Assembly (NCBI RefSeq): GCF_000024545.1
Contig: NC_013947.1
Coordinates: 2,666,001 to 2,730,000, forward strand
Direction: 5' to 3'
Length of the DNA stretch: 64,000 bases
Origin: Stackebrandtia nassauensis DSM 44728
Lineage (GTDB): Bacteria; Actinomycetota; Actinomycetes; Mycobacteriales; Micromonosporaceae
Shown here: positions 33,919-41,695 of the stretch, one piece after another
Layout: the number at the start of each line of letters is the position of its first letter
Numbering within the stretch: the first letter of the stretch is position 1
Made by a program: the position numbers and the translations under genes
The notes under the pieces: model-generated
Told to the model about the DNA's origin: nothing
The model's input: only the letters and a program-made list of their open reading frames with translations
The model's database searches: none

Positions 33919-34917
33919 TCATCCCTGTTCGCTGTCCAGCAAGGCCATTTGATGCGCATCGTAGCGCTCACCGGCGACGGTTTCGACGGGCACGGCCGCC
34001 TCGATGGCCGCCAGGTCGGCCGCGTCGAGCTCCAGGTCCAGCGCCCCAAGGGATTCGCTGAGCCGTTCGCGGCGGCGGGCGCCGATCACCGGGACGATGT
34101 CCTCACCCCGCGACGCCACCCAGGCGATGGCAGCCTGGGCCGGGGTCGCCCCCTTGGCCTCGGCGACGGCGCGCAGCGCGTCCACCAGGGCCAGGTTGCG
34201 GTCCAGGTTGTCGCCGCTGAAGCGCGGGCTGTGGGCGCGGAAGTCCCTCGCGCCTTTCTCGCGGCTCTTGGTCCAGTGGCCGCTGATCAGGCCGCGCGAC
34301 AGCACGCCGTAGGCGGTGATGCCGATGCCCAGTTCCCTCGCTGTGGGTAGGACCCCGGTCTCGATGCCGCGACTGATGAGTGAGTACTCGATCTGCAGGT
34401 CGACGATCGGGTGCACCGCGGCGGCGCGGCGCAGCGTGTCCGACCCCATTTCGGACAGACCTATGTGGCGGACGTATCCCTCCTTGACGAGTTCGGCGAT
34501 GGCTCCGACGGTGTCCTCGATGGGCACGGCCGGGTCGAGCCGGGCGGGCCGGTAGATGTCGACGTGGTCGGTGTCCAGTTTCCGCAGGGTCTGGGCCAAA
34601 GCGTTCTTGAGCGTGGCGGGCCGGGTGTCGACGCCGACGAAGCCGCCCGCCGGGTCGCGCAGCGCGCCGGTCTTGACGCTGATGACGACCTGGTCGCGGT
34701 CGCGGCCCTTGAGCGCCCGGCTCAACAGCAGCTCGTTGTGGCCGGAGCCGTAGAAGTCGCCGGTGTCCAGCAGGTTGATCCCGGCGTCCAGGGCGGCGTG
34801 GACGGTGGCGATGGACTCGGTCTCGTCGGCGGGACCGTACATGTCGGACATGCCCATGAGCCCCAGTCCCAGGGTCGCCACGGTCGGGCCGGTGCTGCCG
34901 AGTTGCCGCTGTTTCAT
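33919..34917 (-). CDS. Aldo/keto reductase
   Basis: A 332-residue (alpha/beta)8 NADPH-dependent oxidoreductase. Tetrad positions Asp 51 and Tyr 56 (DTGDFYGSGHNE) and Lys 82 (ISVKTGA) are present. The usual catalytic His, in the stretch IYRPARLDP, is replaced by Ala 125. The NADPH loop near the C-terminus reads VPVIGARRRERLSES. First gene of the operon with the TetR and GNAT genes. Substrate unknown; the missing His suggests limited or altered carbonyl reduction. Confidence 0.88.
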   Translation of the reverse strand: MKQRQLGSTGPTVATLGLGLMGMSDMYGPADETESIATVHAALDAGINLLDTGDFYGSGHNELLLSRALKGRDRDQVVISVKTGALRDPAGGFVGVDTRPATLKNALAQTLRKLDTDHVDIYRPARLDPAVPIEDTVGAIAELVKEGYVRHIGLSEMGSDTLRRAAAVHPIVDLQIEYSLISRGIETGVLPTARELGIGITAYGVLSRGLISGHWTKSREKGARDFRAHSPRFSGDNLDRNLALVDALRAVAEAKGATPAQAAIAWVASRGEDIVPVIGARRRERLSESLGALDLELDAADLAAIEAAVPVETVAGERYDAHQMALLDSEQG

Positions 34918-34949
34918 GACTTTTCCTCTCACTGTCGGTGATGCTCGTT

Positions 34950-34997
34950 TCGACGATAGCGAAAGTGCTGACAAATTGCAAATTTTGTCAGTTGACA
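34950..34997 (-). promoter_or_regulatory. Operon promoter with TetR-type palindromic operator
   Basis: CTGACAAA (34968-34975) and TTTGTCAG (34984-34991) form perfect 8-bp arms around 8 bp. On the minus strand TTGCAA, a 17-bp spacer and TATCGT form a promoter for the aldo-keto reductase operon whose -35 lies inside the palindrome. TTGACA (34992-34997) follows on the plus strand and could serve priA, though no good -10 is 17 bp away. Confidence 0.6.
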
Positions 34998-35043
34998 GTG
35001 ACGGGGTTCGCTCCTGGTCACACCCACCGTGTACAAAGAGGGC

Positions 35044-36990
35044 ATGTTGTTCGACGCCCCACCGCAGCCCGTGGCCCGGGTGTGCGTCGACTCGCCGCTG
35101 CCACACCTGGACCGGCTCTTCGACTACCGCATCCCCGACGAAATGGTGCGGCAGCTGGCCGTCGGCTGCCGGGTGAAGGTGCGGTTCGCCGGCCGGCTGG
35201 TGTCCGGCTTCGTCGTCGAACTGGGAACCTCCACCGACTTCGCCGGGAAACTCCACCCGATCGAGAAACTCGTCTCCGCCGAACCGGTGCTCGACCGGCA
35301 CGTCGCCGGACTGGCCCGCGCCGTGGCCGACCGCTACGCCGGGAACCTGTCCGACGTGCTGCGGCTGGCGGTCCCGCCCCGGCAGGCCAAAGTGGAGAAG
35401 GACGCTCCCCGGGAACGCTGCGGCCCCGTCGCGGCCCCGCCCCGGGCCGCGTGGCGGCGCTACGAACACGGCGAGGCGTTCCTGACCGCGCTGGCCGAGG
35501 GCAAGTCACCGCGCGCGGTGTGGGACGTGCTGCCGGGGGAGGAGTGGCCGAAACGACTGGCCGAGGCCGCCGCCGAGGCCGCCGCCGCCAACCGGGGCGC
35601 GCTGCTGATCATGCCCGACCAGCGCGACCTCGACCGGCTCGACGCCGCACTGACCTATGTGCTGGGACCGGACCGGCACGTGTGCCTGTCGGCCGCCCAG
35701 GGCCCCGCCAAGCGGTACCGGGCCTTCCTGGCGGCCCGCCGGGGCGCGGTGTCGGTGGTCGCCGGTACCCGGGCCGCGATGTTCGCGCCGGTCCCCAACC
35801 TGGGCCTGGTGGCGATCTGGGACGACGGCGACGACTCGCACGCCGAACCGCACGCCCCCTATCCGCACGCCCGCGAGGTGCTGCTGACCCGCTCGGCCCA
35901 CAGCGACTGCGCCGCGCTGGTCGCCGGATACGTGCGCACCGTCCAGGGGCAGCTGCTGATCGAGTCCCGTTGGGCCACACCGATAGCGGCTCCCCGCGAC
36001 ACGCTGCGCTCGGCCGTGCCCCGGGTGGTGCCGGTCGGCGACGAGGCCGACCTGCGCGCCGACCCGGACTCCGGCGCCGCCCGGCTGCCCACCGTCGCCT
36101 GGCAGGCCGCCGCGGCCGCACTACGCGCCGAGACCCCGGTACTGGTCCAGACACCGCGACGCGGTTACCTGCCGGCCGTGGCCTGCCGCCGCTGCCGCAC
36201 CAAGGCCCACTGTCCACACTGTCACGGTCCACTGGGGCTGCCGTCCTCGACCCGGCCACCGCAGTGCCGCTGGTGCGGTCAGGCCGCCGAGGACTACCGC
36301 TGCGGCGAATGCGGCGACACCGGCCTGCGCTCCCTCATCGTCGGCGCGGCCCGCACCGCCGAGGAACTGGGCCGCGCCTTCACCGGGGTCGCCGTCCACG
36401 CCTCCAGCGGCGACAAGATCCTCGACACCGTCGAACCCGGTCCCTCCATAGTGGTGGCCACTCCGGGTGCCGAACCCGCCGTCGAGGGCGGCTACGGTGC
36501 GGTGCTGCTGCTGGACGCGTGGGCGCTGATGAACCGCGCCGACCTGCGCGCCGAAGAGGAGACGCTGCGGCGCTGGTCGATGGCCGCCGCCCTGGCCCGC
36601 CCGGCCTCGGCCGGCGGCACCGTCGTGGCCGTGGCCGACGGCGGTCTGCCGGTGGTGCAGGCGCTCATGCGCTGGGACCCGGACTGGTTCGCCGGACGGG
36701 AACTGGCCGCCCGCGCCGAGTTGCGATTCCCCCCGGCCATCCGGATGGCCTCCCTGACGGGTGAACCCGCCGCCATCGCCGACCTGATGGCGACCGCCCG
36801 ACCGCCCGACACCATCGAGACCCTCGGGCCGGTCCCGCTGGACGACAACACCGAACGGCTGCTGGTGCGGGTGCCCCGCCGCGACGGACCCTCGCTGGCC
36901 AAAGCGCTGCACGACGCCTCAGCGGCCCGCAGCCTCAAGAAGAAACCCGGAACCGTCCGGGTCCAAATAGACCCCCGCGAACTGCTGTGA
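35044..36990 (+). CDS. priA: Actinobacterial PriA-like primosomal protein N' (no helicase motifs)
   Basis: A 648-residue replication-restart protein. The N-terminal 3'-DNA-binding domain is RVCVDSPLPHLDRLFDYRIPDE. The zinc-binding Cys clusters CRRCRTKAHCPHC and CRWCG...CGECGD are intact. The region where PriA has its Walker A loop (KSPRAVWDVLPGEEWPK...NRGALLIMPDQRD) lacks GxGKT, and the DEEH box is degraded to IWDDGDD. Loss of helicase activity is the known state of actinobacterial PriA. The ATG at 35044 gives the natural N-terminus; a GTG at 35029 is possible. Confidence 0.9.
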   Translation: MLFDAPPQPVARVCVDSPLPHLDRLFDYRIPDEMVRQLAVGCRVKVRFAGRLVSGFVVELGTSTDFAGKLHPIEKLVSAEPVLDRHVAGLARAVADRYAGNLSDVLRLAVPPRQAKVEKDAPRERCGPVAAPPRAAWRRYEHGEAFLTALAEGKSPRAVWDVLPGEEWPKRLAEAAAEAAAANRGALLIMPDQRDLDRLDAALTYVLGPDRHVCLSAAQGPAKRYRAFLAARRGAVSVVAGTRAAMFAPVPNLGLVAIWDDGDDSHAEPHAPYPHAREVLLTRSAHSDCAALVAGYVRTVQGQLLIESRWATPIAAPRDTLRSAVPRVVPVGDEADLRADPDSGAARLPTVAWQAAAAALRAETPVLVQTPRRGYLPAVACRRCRTKAHCPHCHGPLGLPSSTRPPQCRWCGQAAEDYRCGECGDTGLRSLIVGAARTAEELGRAFTGVAVHASSGDKILDTVEPGPSIVVATPGAEPAVEGGYGAVLLLDAWALMNRADLRAEEETLRRWSMAAALARPASAGGTVVAVADGGLPVVQALMRWDPDWFAGRELAARAELRFPPAIRMASLTGEPAAIADLMATARPPDTIETLGPVPLDDNTERLLVRVPRRDGPSLAKALHDASAARSLKKKPGTVRVQIDPRELL

Positions 36991-37045
36991 TCCCGGCCTC
37001 TCAGCTTTGGGTAGGCTGGTCGTAACCCCGGCACGCGGAGGCACG

Positions 37046-40039
37046 GTGTCCGACGACCCCCCGACCAGCAAGGCTGCCACGACGATCGGCGCCCTGGTGG
37101 CCCTGGTTCCCGCTGGCGTCATCACGATCCGGCAAGCCTGGTCCCTGGTCGCCGGAAATCCACTGTGGTTCGCCGCGATCGTGCTCGGCTCCGTCCTGCT
37201 GGGCTTCGCCGCCCGCGTCATCGCCAAGGCCATCGCCGAGACCGAGAACCGGCTCGCCTCGGCCCTGCGCGGCCGCATCATCTCGGTGTGGCCCACCTTC
37301 CGGGCCCGCTACGCCCGCAAACTCAGCGCCCACTGCCAGCGCCGCCCGCTGCACGGCGTCAAGACCCTCGACCCCTTCGGCCCGATCCTCCAGGACGTCT
37401 ATGTGGAGGTCAGCCTCGACCAGCAGTGGATGAAGAAGCACAGTGGAAAACTGCGGGCCAGCTGGGAGACCGACGAACCCCGGCCGCTGGAGTACTTCCT
37501 GCGCAACGACGAGGCCAATATCTTCACCGTGACCGGCGCCGCCGGTTCCGGCAAGACCTCGATGCTGCGCCGCACCGCGTTTCGGCAGTGCCAGCGGCAA
37601 CCCTGGCTGCCGCGCCGGGTGCCGGTGCTGCTTTACCTGCGCGAACACCTGGAGGAGATCAAGGCCGCACCGACCGCCTACTCCCTTTTGGACGCCGCCC
37701 GGCAGCAGCCGTGGGCCCGCGACCTGCCGCCGGAATGGATCCGCCGCAAACTGGAACGCGGTCGCTGCCTGGTGCTGCTGGACGGCGTCGACGAGATCGT
37801 CGGCGAGGCCGACAGGTTCACCGTCATGGAGTGGATCGGCCGCCAGATCGAGATCTTCGAGGGCAACGACTTCGTCGTCACCTCCCGCCCGCACGGCTTC
37901 GACGACGGGAACCTCGAAGGACACGTCCGGCTGCAACTGCTGCCCTTCACCGTCGAGACGATCCTGCGGTTCCTGCGCGGCTGGTTCCTGCAGATGGAGA
38001 AACGCAGCTCCCAGGAGGGCACCGCCGACGTCGCCGAACAGGCCGACAAGGAATACCGCGACCTCAAGGCCCAGTTCGACCGGCGCCGCGAACTCTACGA
38101 CCTGGCCTCCCGGCCGCTGCTGCTGACGATGATCGCCAACGTCCACAAGTACAACCGGGAACTGCCCGGCAGCCGGGCAGAGCTGTACCAGGAGATGTGC
38201 GACATGCTGCTGCGTCGCCGCCAGGTCAAGGGATCCTCGGCCGAGTGGAGCATCTCGATCCAGCAACAGCGGGAACTGCTGGGACGGCTGGCGCTGTCCA
38301 TGACCCGCGGCAAACGCACCGAACTGTCGTTCCACGACGCCGCCAAGACCATTGAGGAGGCACAGCGCGACTATCCCGGCGAGGTCGTCGCCGACGACTT
38401 TCTGCGCGACCTGGTCCACGACGGACTGCTGGTTCCCGACCTCAACGACAGCTACAGCTTCCCGCACAGCACCTTCCGCGAGTACCTCACCGCCTCGGTG
38501 CTGTCCCACGACCGTCCCGACGACGTCGCGCTGCTGGTCGAACACGTCGACGATCCAGCCTGGCGCGAGGTCCTTTCCCTGTGGTGCGCCAGTTCCGACG
38601 CCAGCCCGATCGTCGCCGCCTGCCTGGACTCGATGACGGGCCACGCCATCGACCTGGCCTACGAGTGCGCCGAGGTCGCCCACCGGCTCAGCCGCGAACT
38701 CACCCAGCGGCTGCGCCAGCTGGAACGCCCCGGCAACACCGACGCCGACGGCCTGCCGGTCCACCTGCTGACCAAGGTGCGCCGCAGCTGCGACGACCTG
38801 ATCCCCGTCGACGAGTCCGCCTCCATCTGCCGGGTCCCGTTCAGCCACGAACTCATCCGGCTGCACTGGGAGGCATCCGAACGCGAACGCGGCCAGCTGC
38901 TGGCGCCGGAGTTCAAACGCGGCACCCCCGCCGACAGCGACCCCGCCCACGGCCTGTGGGAACGCGACGCCACCGGCCTGGTCGCGTGGGCCGACGACTT
39001 CTACGGCGACGAACGCCACTACCGGCTGCCCAGTGTCTGGGAGCTGGAAGCCCTGTACGCCAGGGACTCCGGCCTGATCCAGCAACCGGTGTGGGCTCGC
39101 GACGACGAGGAGATCCGGCTGTTCTGTCCCGAGGGGATCGACTCACCCTTCACACTGGACAACGTCCGCTTCGCCGCGTCGGTGCTCGAAGACCGCTGGG
39201 ACTCCCCGGTCTACCTCCTCATCGCGCTGGCCTACCTGCGGGCCGCCAGGAAGGACACGCTCAGCACCGGCAACACCTTCGCCAACGACTTCGACCACAC
39301 CATCAACTTCGAACACGCCTACACGATCGCCCGCGCCTACGACAAGGGCACCGACCCGGACCGGCCACTGGAGGACGCGCTGCGCTACGCCCTCATCAAG
39401 GTGCGCCAGGGAGTGTCGTCCCGAGTCATCGTCGACCCCGACGCCCCCGAATCGCCCGGCCTGCGACGCATCGAGACCACCGACCGGGTCAGGCTGTTCC
39501 GTCGCCACGGCGGCATGCACCGCACCCCGGCCCGCCACGACCACACCCTGATCCGCGCCTACTCGCTGTTCCTGACGCCGTGGATGACCGCACCGGACGA
39601 AGTCCCCGGCGCCCTGGCCAGCTTCGACATCTTCCTCATGGGACTGACCACCGACGACAGTGACGACGTCCCGCTCTACCCCGGCAGACTGGGCCCGATG
39701 CTCGACCGCGCCCAGGAAGCCGTCGCCCGCGAACCCGCCGACGACCACGCGACCCTGGGCGCGGTCAGCCGCCGGGTGGTGCGCGACGTCCGAGCCGACC
39801 TGACCCCGATGCTGGAACGCCGCGAACCCTACGACAACGCCAAGGCCCGCGCCGCCCGCCTGGGCCTGCTGGCCGCCTCGGCCGCCGCGACCTTCATGGA
39901 CGAACCCGACACCGCCGCCCTGCTGCGCTCCTGCGCCCGCGGCGTCGCGGTCCTGCACGCCCGCATCACCGGCGACATCGCACCCACCGAGGTGATCCGT
40001 CCGGCCTGCGTACGCGCCGTGCCAGCCCTTGAGGACTGA
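37046..40039 (+). CDS. Second membrane NACHT (STAND) NTPase with an FGE-like C-terminal region
   Basis: A 997-residue protein. Two hydrophobic segments (about 10-27 and 34-52) precede the NACHT module: Walker A GAAGSGKT (164-171), Walker B CLVLLDGVDEIV (241-252), sensor VTSRPHGF. A winged-helix/helical stretch to about 600 includes FPHSTFREYLTASVL. Then comes a region with an FGE-sulfatase-like cadence: GLVAWADDFYGDERHYRLPSVWELEALY (YRLP 659-662). The rest is helical. The GTG at 37046 follows GCGGAGG; an upstream TTG (37007) lacks a ribosome-binding site. It lies 55 nt downstream of priA. Sensor or defence roles are inferred from the family. Confidence 0.82.
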   Translation: MSDDPPTSKAATTIGALVALVPAGVITIRQAWSLVAGNPLWFAAIVLGSVLLGFAARVIAKAIAETENRLASALRGRIISVWPTFRARYARKLSAHCQRRPLHGVKTLDPFGPILQDVYVEVSLDQQWMKKHSGKLRASWETDEPRPLEYFLRNDEANIFTVTGAAGSGKTSMLRRTAFRQCQRQPWLPRRVPVLLYLREHLEEIKAAPTAYSLLDAARQQPWARDLPPEWIRRKLERGRCLVLLDGVDEIVGEADRFTVMEWIGRQIEIFEGNDFVVTSRPHGFDDGNLEGHVRLQLLPFTVETILRFLRGWFLQMEKRSSQEGTADVAEQADKEYRDLKAQFDRRRELYDLASRPLLLTMIANVHKYNRELPGSRAELYQEMCDMLLRRRQVKGSSAEWSISIQQQRELLGRLALSMTRGKRTELSFHDAAKTIEEAQRDYPGEVVADDFLRDLVHDGLLVPDLNDSYSFPHSTFREYLTASVLSHDRPDDVALLVEHVDDPAWREVLSLWCASSDASPIVAACLDSMTGHAIDLAYECAEVAHRLSRELTQRLRQLERPGNTDADGLPVHLLTKVRRSCDDLIPVDESASICRVPFSHELIRLHWEASERERGQLLAPEFKRGTPADSDPAHGLWERDATGLVAWADDFYGDERHYRLPSVWELEALYARDSGLIQQPVWARDDEEIRLFCPEGIDSPFTLDNVRFAASVLEDRWDSPVYLLIALAYLRAARKDTLSTGNTFANDFDHTINFEHAYTIARAYDKGTDPDRPLEDALRYALIKVRQGVSSRVIVDPDAPESPGLRRIETTDRVRLFRRHGGMHRTPARHDHTLIRAYSLFLTPWMTAPDEVPGALASFDIFLMGLTTDDSDDVPLYPGRLGPMLDRAQEAVAREPADDHATLGAVSRRVVRDVRADLTPMLERREPYDNAKARAARLGLLAASAAATFMDEPDTAALLRSCARGVAVLHARITGDIAPTEVIRPACVRAVPALED

Positions 40040-40045
40040 TACCTT
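40040..40045 (+). promoter_or_regulatory. Leaderless -10 box (TACCTT)
   Basis: TACCTT begins one base after the NACHT stop and ends 8 nt before the ATG at 40054. The small gene therefore probably has its own leaderless promoter besides any read-through. Confidence 0.4.
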
Positions 40046-40053
40046 CACGATCC

Positions 40054-40353
40054 ATGGAATTCGATATGACCATGCTGACGATCCTGGTCGCGATCACCCT
40101 GCTGACCAGCGTGCTGATCATGAACACCCTGTCGGGGCTGGTGACGACGAACCAGCGTCACCACGCCCGCGTGGACCGCAAACTCAACCAGATCATGGAA
40201 CACCTCGGCATCGACACCGCCGCCTCCGAACTGTCGGAGGTGACGGAACTGGCGCTTCGGGGCAAGAAGATCCAGGCCATCAAACGCCATCGCGAACTCA
40301 CCGGCTCCAGCCTGAAGGAGGCCAAGGACGCGGTCGAGCGCATGCTCGACTGA
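40054..40353 (+). CDS. Membrane-tethered ribosomal L7/L12 C-terminal-like protein
   Basis: A 99-residue protein: one membrane helix (about 5-26), a short amphipathic linker (TTNQRHHARVDRKLNQIMEHLG), and a C-terminal piece ALRGKKIQAIKRHRELTGSSLKEAKDAVERM. That piece follows the L7/L12 C-terminal pattern G-K-K-I-x-A-I-K-x-x-R-x-x-T-G-x-x-L-K-E-A-K. It lacks the L10-binding N-terminus, so it is not the ribosomal stalk protein. Function unknown. It lies directly after the NACHT gene. Confidence 0.75.
   Translation: MEFDMTMLTILVAITLLTSVLIMNTLSGLVTTNQRHHARVDRKLNQIMEHLGIDTAASELSEVTELALRGKKIQAIKRHRELTGSSLKEAKDAVERMLD
40333..40350. terminator. Hairpin between convergent genes
   Basis: GTCGAGC-GCAT-GCTCGAC is a 7-bp stem with a 4-nt loop abutting the stop codon of the L7/L12-like gene and 11 nt from the convergent serine-hydrolase stop. 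It could terminate both transcripts. No T-run. Confidence 0.4.
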
Positions 40354-40360
40354 CCCCGGC

Positions 40361-41497
40361 TCAGGGTGTGAAGGTGACGCCGAAGCCCGCCTCGAAGATC
40401 CGCTGGAGCACCTCCCACGAGGCCAGCTCGAAATTGGACTGGACCGAGATGACGTGCTCGCCGTCCTCGGTGCTCACCGTGAAGAACATGGCGCCCCAGA
40501 AGCTGCCGCCGACGCCGCGCAGCCGCCGCCCGCCGGTGACGTCCGGGTCGAACTCGAACAGACCGAGGCCGTAGCGGGTGTACGGCAGCCAGTTGGAGCC
40601 CTCGGTGGTGACCGTGGTCCACATCTCGCGGTGCTGCTCGGCGGGCAGCAGCTTTCCGCTGGCCAGCGCGCCGACCATCCGGATCATGTCGTCGGTGGTG
40701 GAGACGATGTTTCCGGGCACCCACGAGGTGTTGAACTCGGTCACGTCGAGGGGTTCCAGATCGGGGTCCTCCAGAAAGGACGCCCAGTTCTCCCCGTCGA
40801 CGGCGTTCAGGTCGGTGCCGTCCTTGTAGAACTGCCGCGAGTACCCGCGCGGGTGGGGATCGCGGTACGTGGTGTCGTTGTCGGGACGCACGTAGGTGTC
40901 GCGCAGACGGAGTGGCCGTATGACCCGTTTCTCGACCTCCTCGGCGAAACTGTTGCCGGTGATCTTCTCGATCATCGCCTCGGCGAGGTAGAAACCGCCG
41001 TTGGCGTACAGGAACCGTTCACCGGGCTGCCCGACCGGCGGCTGCGAGACCGTCATCGCGAACAGGTCGTCGGTGGTGAACTCGTGGTGCCGGTGCTTCA
41101 GGAACGAGGCCCGGGTGGCGAACCGGTGCGCGATCTCCGGCGCCAGCCCGGTGGCGAACAGTCCGGCGGTGTTCTGGAGCAGGTGCCGGATGGTGATCGT
41201 GTCGCCGTCGTAGCCGTTGACGTTCAACACGCCCGGCAGCCACCGGTTCACCGGATCGTCGATGCTCAGCTTGCCCTCGGCTTCGAGGCCCAACAGGATC
41301 GCGGCCATGACCGACTTGCCGCCACTGCCGATCTGGGCGTGCTCGCCGCGTCGGCGTGGGGCGCCGGTCTTGAGATCGGACACGCCCGCGGTACCGAACC
41401 AGGTCTGGTCGCCGTCCTTGACGTGGGCGACGATGCCGGGAATCCCGACCTCGGCCACCGCCCAGTCGAGCGCCCGCTGGATCTCGGTGTTGTTCAT
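40361..41497 (-). CDS. Serine hydrolase of the beta-lactamase/class C family
   Basis: A 378-residue protein with the SxxK motif SGGK (HAQIGSGGKSVMAAIL), the YxN motif YANGGF and the C-terminal GVGGSFWGAMFFTV in the place of the KTG strand region. No signal peptide is evident, so it is probably cytosolic: an esterase or D-amino-peptidase-like enzyme rather than a secreted beta-lactamase. The ATG at 41497 has GGGAGAC 5 nt upstream. It is divergent from the regulator at 41696 across an AT-rich region. Confidence 0.88.
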   Translation of the reverse strand: MNNTEIQRALDWAVAEVGIPGIVAHVKDGDQTWFGTAGVSDLKTGAPRRRGEHAQIGSGGKSVMAAILLGLEAEGKLSIDDPVNRWLPGVLNVNGYDGDTITIRHLLQNTAGLFATGLAPEIAHRFATRASFLKHRHHEFTTDDLFAMTVSQPPVGQPGERFLYANGGFYLAEAMIEKITGNSFAEEVEKRVIRPLRLRDTYVRPDNDTTYRDPHPRGYSRQFYKDGTDLNAVDGENWASFLEDPDLEPLDVTEFNTSWVPGNIVSTTDDMIRMVGALASGKLLPAEQHREMWTTVTTEGSNWLPYTRYGLGLFEFDPDVTGGRRLRGVGGSFWGAMFFTVSTEDGEHVISVQSNFELASWEVLQRIFEAGFGVTFTP

Positions 41498-41695
41498 TGC
41501 TGTCTCCCTCATGAATGAGTTATGTTTACGACTCTTAAAAAGTTACGTTGCATAAGCATGAAAGACCATCACTGATTCATGAAGCAACGAGAGAAGCAGC
41601 AGCTAAAATAAAGAATTTCGTTGCATGGCTCTGCCGACTAATGCAATGATGTCGTTGCATTAAGCGGTTGACGACTCGACACCCAAGGACACCCA
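41498..41695. promoter_or_regulatory. AT-rich divergent region with repeated TTGCAT and a 24-bp palindrome
   Basis: A 198-bp region far richer in A+T than its surroundings. TAATGCAA (41639-41646) and TTGCATTA (41655-41662) are perfect 8-bp arms around 8 bp. Further GTTGCAT copies end at 41553 and 41626. These are probable sites for the regulator encoded at 41696. AAGGA near 41687 serves that gene's TTG start. Confidence 0.55.

Noticed and set aside
37007-37026. A possible second DtxR-like box upstream of the second NACHT gene
   Set aside because: Only about 11 of 19 consensus positions match and the arms are not inverted repeats.
40054-40353. Ribosomal protein L7/L12 itself
   Set aside because: It has a membrane helix and lacks the N-terminal dimerisation/L10-binding domain; the rplJL context is absent.
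40361-41497. Secreted antibiotic-degrading beta-lactamase
   Set aside because: No signal peptide and no clear KTG motif; the broad serine-hydrolase family is the safe call.
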